Below, one piece after another: positions 60,126 to 64,000 of a stretch of 64,000 nt of DNA. The notes under the pieces were generated by a model. That model was not told where the DNA came from, ran no database searches, and saw only the letters and a list, made by a program, of their open reading frames with translations. The translations under genes were made by a program, and so were the position numbers. Source of the DNA: Orrella dioscoreae (GTDB lineage Bacteria; Pseudomonadota; Gammaproteobacteria; Burkholderiales; Burkholderiaceae_B); contig NZ_LT907988.1 in assembly GCF_900089455.2 (NCBI RefSeq), forward strand, positions 868,001-932,000, written 5' to 3'. Position 1 is the first letter of the stretch. The number at the start of each line of letters is the position of its first letter.

Positions 60126-61394
60126 ATGACCGATCTGCCCCGACACTTCCGCGCCGCCGAGTCCGCGCTCTGGCCGCCTTATTCCTCGCTGACCACCACC
60201 GAGACGCCCGTGGTCGTCGCCACGCGCGACTGCCGTCTGCAACTGGCCGATGGCCGCGAGCTCATCGACGGCATCGCCTCGTGGTGGACCGCCTGCCATG
60301 GCTACAACGCGCCCGCCATTGCCCAGGCCGTGCGTGCGCAGTTGGACGACATGCCGCACGTGATGATGGGCGGCCTGGCCCACCCGCAGGCCTTGCGGCT
60401 GGCCGAGCGCCTGCGTGCGCTGCTGGGGGGCGAGTTCGCACGCGCCTTCTTCTGCGAGTCGGGTTCCGTCTCGGTGGAAGTGGCGCTGAAAATGGCCGTG
60501 CAGTACTGGCTGAACCAGGGCGAGCGCGGCCGCACGCGCTTCCTGGCGTTCCGCGACGGTTATCACGGCGACACCTTCGGCACGATGGGCCTGTGCGATC
60601 CCGATGCCGGCATGCACCGGCGCTGGCAGGGCATCCTGCCGCAGGCGCTGGTGGCCGAGCTGCCGCGCGACGAGGCCAGCGCCCAGGCGCTGGATGCACT
60701 GCTGGCCGAGCGCGGCGCGGAGATCGCCGCCATCGTGGTCGAGCCGCTGGTGCAGGGCGCGGGCGGCATGCGCTTCCACTCGCCCGAGACCTTGCGGCGC
60801 TTGCGCGCGCTGGCCGACCGCCACGGCCTGCTGCTGGTCTTCGACGAGATATTCACCGGCTTTGGCCGCACGGGCGAGATGTTCGCCTTCCAGCACGCCG
60901 GCGTGGCGCCGGACATCATCACCTTGTCCAAGGCGCTGACCGGCGGCACGCTGCCGCTGGCAGCCACCGTCGCCAACCGCAAGGTGGAAGCGGCGTTTCT
61001 GGATGACGACCCCGCGCGGGCGCTGATGCATGGCCCCACCTTCATGGGCAATGCGTTGGCCTGCGCCGCGGCCAATGCCTCGCTGGACCTCTTCGAGCAG
61101 GCGCCCCGACTGGCCCAGGCGCGCCGCCTGCAGTCACGCATGGAGGCAGGTCTGGCGGCGTGCCGGGACCTGCCCTGGGTGGCGGACGTGCGCTGCCTGG
61201 GTGCGATCGGCGTGGTGGAGCTGACCGAGATCCGCGACCTGAAGGCGCTGCGGGCGCGTTTCGTCGAGCACGGCGTCTGGCTGCGTCCTTTCGGCCGGGT
61301 GGTGTACCTGACGCCTGCCCTGGTGATGGACGATGCGTCGCTGGCGCGCCTGATGGCGGTGGTGCGGGACGTGTTGGGCAGCGGCGCGCCTTGA
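60126..61394 (+). CDS. bioA: Adenosylmethionine-8-amino-7-oxononanoate aminotransferase
   Basis: A class III aminotransferase of 422 residues that makes 7,8-diaminononanoate with SAM as amino donor. Signatures are LIDGIASWWTACHGYNAP, FCESGSVSVEVALKMAVQYW, the DEIFTGFGRTGEMFAF block and LSKALTGGTLPL with the PLP lysine. ATG 60126 is 90 bp from bioF and starts the opposite transcript. Length and motifs are normal, so the pathway from pimeloyl-ACP to dethiobiotin is encoded here; bioB is not in the window. Confidence 0.96.
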   Translation: MTDLPRHFRAAESALWPPYSSLTTTETPVVVATRDCRLQLADGRELIDGIASWWTACHGYNAPAIAQAVRAQLDDMPHVMMGGLAHPQALRLAERLRALLGGEFARAFFCESGSVSVEVALKMAVQYWLNQGERGRTRFLAFRDGYHGDTFGTMGLCDPDAGMHRRWQGILPQALVAELPRDEASAQALDALLAERGAEIAAIVVEPLVQGAGGMRFHSPETLRRLRALADRHGLLLVFDEIFTGFGRTGEMFAFQHAGVAPDIITLSKALTGGTLPLAATVANRKVEAAFLDDDPARALMHGPTFMGNALACAAANASLDLFEQAPRLAQARRLQSRMEAGLAACRDLPWVADVRCLGAIGVVELTEIRDLKALRARFVEHGVWLRPFGRVVYLTPALVMDDASLARLMAVVRDVLGSGAP

Positions 61395-61465
61395 CGGTGC
61401 GCTGCTAAGTCCAGGTTCCCGGCGGGGTGTGGCGTGCCAGTTCCATCGCGTCGTGCAGTGATATT

Positions 61466-62248
61466 TCAGTCCGGCGCGCCCAGCAAGGCCCGCAAGCGCA
61501 GCTGGCGCGGCGTGCGCGCCTGTGCCCGCGACGGGTCCAGCTGGCTGCGCGCGGCCTCCTGGCTGGTGGCCGTGTGCAGGTCGATGCGTTGCACGATGGC
61601 GCCGGCTTCATAGACGAAAGCCAGGTCGGCCAGCGCGATCACGTCCTCGACGTCATGCGTGATCATCACCATGGGGATGCCCCATTGCCTGCCGATCTGC
61701 GCCAGCTCCTGGCGCAGCGAGGTCCGCAGCATGGGGTTCAGCGCGGCAAAGGGCTCGTCGAGCAGCAGGGCCCGCGGTTCGCATGCCAGGGCTCGCGCCA
61801 GCGCCACGCGTTGACGCTGCCCGCCCGACAGCGTGGCCGGACGGCTGTCGGCCAGGGCCGACAGGCCGAAGCTTTCCAGCAGGGCATCGACACGCGCCGC
61901 GTCGGCAGCCTGCGGGCGGCGCCGCAGCCAGTCGGTCAGGCCGAAGCAGACGTTCTGCCGCACGCTCAGGTGCGGAAAGAGCGCGTAATCCTGGAACAGG
62001 TAGCCCAGCTTGCGCTGGCGTGGCGGCAGGTCGATGCCCGCCGCCGCGTCGAACAGCGTGCGCTCGCCGATGCGGATGTGGCCCGCCGAGGGACGCAGCA
62101 GGCCGGCCAGCGCCTGCAGCGTCAGCGACTTGCCGGCGCCCGAGGGGCCGTACAGCGCCACCACCTGGGCCTCGGCCTGGAAGCAGGCCGAGAGGTCGAA
62201 GTGGCGCTTGCCGTCCTGGACGTGCAGGCGGATGTCGACATCGATCAT
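61466..62248 (-). CDS. modC: Molybdate ABC transporter ATP-binding protein ModC
   Basis: ABC ATPase of 260 residues energising molybdate import. Walker A GPSGAGKS is at 34-41, the Q-loop LFQDYALFPHLSV, the signature LSGGQRQRVALARAL, Walker B LLLDEPFAALN, and the H-loop THDVEDV. Unlike E. coli ModC (about 350 residues) it stops soon after the ATPase core, so it lacks the TOBE/Mop molybdate-sensing domain. It is the last gene of the mod operon. Confidence 0.93.
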   Translation of the reverse strand: MIDVDIRLHVQDGKRHFDLSACFQAEAQVVALYGPSGAGKSLTLQALAGLLRPSAGHIRIGERTLFDAAAGIDLPPRQRKLGYLFQDYALFPHLSVRQNVCFGLTDWLRRRPQAADAARVDALLESFGLSALADSRPATLSGGQRQRVALARALACEPRALLLDEPFAALNPMLRTSLRQELAQIGRQWGIPMVMITHDVEDVIALADLAFVYEAGAIVQRIDLHTATSQEAARSQLDPSRAQARTPRQLRLRALLGAPD

Positions 62249-62268
62249 GGCGTCACGCGTGTCCGGTC

Positions 62269-63018
62269 TCAGGGCTTGCCGAAACCGTAGCGGTCCAGCA
62301 CCTTGCGCGCGTCAGCCGAGGCCAGGAATTCGAGGAACGACTTGGCCAGGTCCTTGTGCTTGCTGTCGGCCACCACGGCGACGGGGTAGGTCACGGGCGT
62401 GTGGCCGCCGGCGGTCAGGGCGATCTTCACCTTGTCGCCCATGATGGTGGCGTCGGTGCGGTACACGAAGCCCGCGTCCACTTCGCCGCGGCTCACGTAG
62501 TCCAGCGCCTGGCGCACGCTGTCGGCCTGCACGAACTTGGGCTGCAGCGAGGTCCACAGGCCGGCGCTTTCCAGCGCTTCCTTGGTGTAGCGGCCGACCG
62601 GCACGGTGTCGACCTTGCCGACGGCGATGCGCTTGATCTCGGACTTGGATAGGTCCTTGATGTCCTTGATGCCGTGGCCGCCCTGGGCCGGCTCGATCAG
62701 CACCAGGCTGTTCGAGACGAAGTCGCGGCGGGTCGCCTCGTCGATCATCTTGGCCTTGACGGCGCGGTCCATGGTGGTCTGGTCGGCGCTGGCGAAGACA
62801 TCCACCGGCGCGCCTTGTTCGATCTGCTGCAGCAGCACGCCCGAGGCCGCGAAATTGAAGCGCAGCGTCGCGCCCGAATGGGCCTTCTCGAACTGCGGCC
62901 CCAGTTCCTTGAAGGCGTCGGTCAGGCTCGCGGCGGCCGAAACGGTCAGTTGCTGCGCGCTGGCGAAGAGCGGCAGGGCGGAAAGCAGCAGGGCGGAAAC
63001 AAGGCGGGAAGCGCGCAT
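62269..63018 (-). CDS. modA: Molybdate-binding periplasmic protein ModA
   Basis: Binding protein of 249 residues with signal peptide (VSALLLSALPLFASA) and mature start QQLTVSAAASLTDAFKELGP. The oxyanion-binding residues of the family appear in AAASLTDAF and FAASGVLLQQIEQGAPVDVF. It collects molybdate (or tungstate) in the periplasm for ModB-ModC. ATG 63018 is chosen because it precedes the signal peptide directly. It lies between modB (28 bp upstream) and modC (20 bp downstream). Confidence 0.95.
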   Translation of the reverse strand: MRASRLVSALLLSALPLFASAQQLTVSAAASLTDAFKELGPQFEKAHSGATLRFNFAASGVLLQQIEQGAPVDVFASADQTTMDRAVKAKMIDEATRRDFVSNSLVLIEPAQGGHGIKDIKDLSKSEIKRIAVGKVDTVPVGRYTKEALESAGLWTSLQPKFVQADSVRQALDYVSRGEVDAGFVYRTDATIMGDKVKIALTAGGHTPVTYPVAVVADSKHKDLAKSFLEFLASADARKVLDRYGFGKP

Positions 63019-63046
63019 GGAAAGCTCCGGGATCAGGGGTGAAAAC

Positions 63047-63721
63047 TCAACGCAGGGAAAGGTAGCGGTTGGACGCCACCAGGATGAAGATCGACAGCAG
63101 CGAGGTGACCACGACCAGCAGCAGCGCCAGGTCGTTGTGGCCGGCCTGCACCGCGTCATAGATGGCCATGGACAGCGTCTGGGTCTGCTGCGGAATGGAG
63201 CCGGCCACCATCAGCGAGGCGCCGAACTCGCCCATCGCGCGGGCGAAGGCCAGCAGCGTGCCGGCCAGGATGCCGGGCCATGCCAGCGGCAGCGTCACGC
63301 GCACGAAGACGGACCAGGGCGATTGCCCCAGCGTGCTGGCGGCTTTCTCCAGCGAACGGTCCACGTTCGAGAACGCGGCGCTGGCCGACTTCAGCACCAG
63401 GGGCAGGGCCACGACGGCCGAGGCGATCGCGGCGCCGTGCCAGTTGAAGATGATCGTGTAGTCCAGGTTCTCGCGCAGCCAGGCGCCCAGCGGGCTGCGC
63501 CGGCCGGCGGCCACCAGGATGGCGTAACCGATGACGGTGGGGGGCAGCACGAGCGGCAGCATGCAGAAGGCTTCCAGCACGTTGCGGCCGGGGAAGCGCT
63601 TGCGGGCGAAGACCCATCCCAGCGCCAGGCCCGCGACGAGCGCGGCGAGGGTGGCGACGAAGGCGACCTTCAGGGACAGGGTCAGCGGGTGCCAGTCGAC
63701 CGTCGACAGAAATTCCAGCAT
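63047..63721 (-). CDS. modB: Molybdate ABC transporter permease ModB
   Basis: Permease of 224 residues with five to six hydrophobic segments. The EAA loop that contacts the ATPase is visible (EKAASTLGQSPWSVFVRVTLPLAWPG in parts), and LPLVLPPTVIGY is typical of ModB. ATG 63721 gives the family start MLEFLSTVDWHPL; the GTG at 63766 would add unrelated residues. It is transcribed before modA and modC, so the order is B-A-C instead of the common A-B-C. Confidence 0.94.
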   Translation of the reverse strand: MLEFLSTVDWHPLTLSLKVAFVATLAALVAGLALGWVFARKRFPGRNVLEAFCMLPLVLPPTVIGYAILVAAGRRSPLGAWLRENLDYTIIFNWHGAAIASAVVALPLVLKSASAAFSNVDRSLEKAASTLGQSPWSVFVRVTLPLAWPGILAGTLLAFARAMGEFGASLMVAGSIPQQTQTLSMAIYDAVQAGHNDLALLLVVVTSLLSIFILVASNRYLSLR

Positions 63722-63777
63722 CGGGAGAGAGCCACAGGGCAGGCGCGTCGGTGCCTGTGAGGACACGTAAGCGGTTG

Positions 63778-63801
63778 CGTAATATTTTTAGGAATATAGT
63801 G
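63778..63801. promoter_or_regulatory. Candidate ModE box upstream of modBAC
   Basis: CGTAATATT and AATATAGTG surround TTTAGG, with an inner inverted repeat ATATT/AATAT. The layout resembles the E. coli ModE site (CGTTATATT ... half-sites). It lies in an A/T-rich patch 57 bp before modB and behind a modE-like gene. Confidence 0.5.
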
Positions 63802-63848
63802 GAATTGTCGCACAGACCTTCGGCTCGACCGGCATCAGGGGCGAGTCG

Positions 63849-64000
63849 TTATCCCTGAACCGAGGGCGGCTGGGGGGTCAGCAGCCGGGTGATGGCGTCG
63901 ATCTCGTCCTGGGCCGCGGCCAGGGCGGCAGCCTCGATGGCGCGGTAGCGCGCGATCAGTGCCTCGCCCACGGGCGTGAGCGCGGTGCCGCCGCCGTGGG
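63849..64000 (-). CDS. ModE-family molybdate regulator, C-terminal fragment
   Basis: The frame enters from the right edge and ends in TAA (63849-63851); 49 residues are visible. The text HGGGTALTPVGEALIARYRA followed by a helix matches the end of the ModE winged-helix domain. The protein stops about 35 residues later, so no TOBE (molybdate-binding) domain follows, making this a short ModE of the DNA-binding-only type. It would be expected to act on the adjacent mod operon. Confidence 0.75.
   Translation of the reverse strand, partial: HGGGTALTPVGEALIARYRAIEAAALAAAQDEIDAITRLLTPQPPSVQG

Noticed and set aside
61395-61465. Small gene between bioA and modC
   Set aside because: A short minus-strand frame overlaps both flanks but lacks a start site and family features.
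1-64000. tRNA, rRNA, CRISPR arrays, insertion sequences
   Set aside because: None seen: no cloverleaf-like sequences, repeat-spacer series, transposase genes or terminal inverted repeats with target duplications.

Overview
The window is GC-rich and densely packed, with many ATGA start/stop overlaps. It also has a periplasmic Bug-type (tripartite tricarboxylate) binding protein, TRAP transporters and a Bordetella/Achromobacter-style gene mix. I read it as the chromosome of a betaproteobacterium, most likely Burkholderiales, family Alcaligenaceae. The genus is inferred and was not tested by any search.

Layout. 1-14.5 kb is the tail of a type VI secretion (T6SS) cluster: tssC (partial), hcp, tssE, tssF, tssG, clpV and vgrG. 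It is followed by a translationally coupled cargo module: a DUF4123 adaptor, a 956-residue VasX/BTH_I2691-type effector with a hydrophobic C-terminus, and a membrane-spanning putative immunity protein. A strong bidirectional terminator closes the module. 14.5-18.7 kb holds an exported methyltransferase, an AbrB-family membrane protein, a Tat-type dienelactone hydrolase and a Bug solute-binding protein. 18.8-32.5 kb is the most striking locus: an STN plus TonB-C-like periplasmic protein, a FecI-type ECF sigma factor, a FecR-type anti-sigma factor and a 3735-residue filamentous-haemagglutinin-type exoprotein. The first three resemble the PUMA3 (VreA/VreI/VreR) surface-signalling system of Pseudomonas aeruginosa. 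Pho-box-like direct repeats with exact 11-bp phasing lie upstream of the first gene and, more weakly, upstream of the adhesin.

32.5-39.0 kb is a hexuronate-type catabolic operon: a TRAP transporter, an aldose 1-epimerase and a fused uronate dehydrogenase/SMP-30 lactonase. A DMT exporter lies beyond its end. 39.4-45.5 kb has a LysR regulator divergent from a coupled operon of unknown substrate: a DUF3100 transporter, a 3-hydroxyisobutyrate-dehydrogenase-like enzyme, an aldehyde dehydrogenase and an M20 amidohydrolase. A HigBA/RelE-type toxin-antitoxin pair, L-serine dehydratase with a divergent GcvA-like LysR regulator, and the NAD(P)HX repair enzyme follow.

50.4-56.7 kb is rich in c-di-GMP functions: a membrane GGDEF protein, then a yfiR-yfiN-yfiB module and yajQ. 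Between these lie an alpha-methylacyl-CoA-racemase-like enzyme and 3-methyladenine glycosylase I. 56.7-61.4 kb carries biotin synthesis: bioF, bioH-like and a BioC-BioD fusion, divergent from bioA. 61.5-64 kb is a molybdate uptake operon in the order modB-modA-modC, with a candidate ModE box and the 3' end of a short modE-like regulator. I saw no tRNA, rRNA, CRISPR array or insertion sequence.
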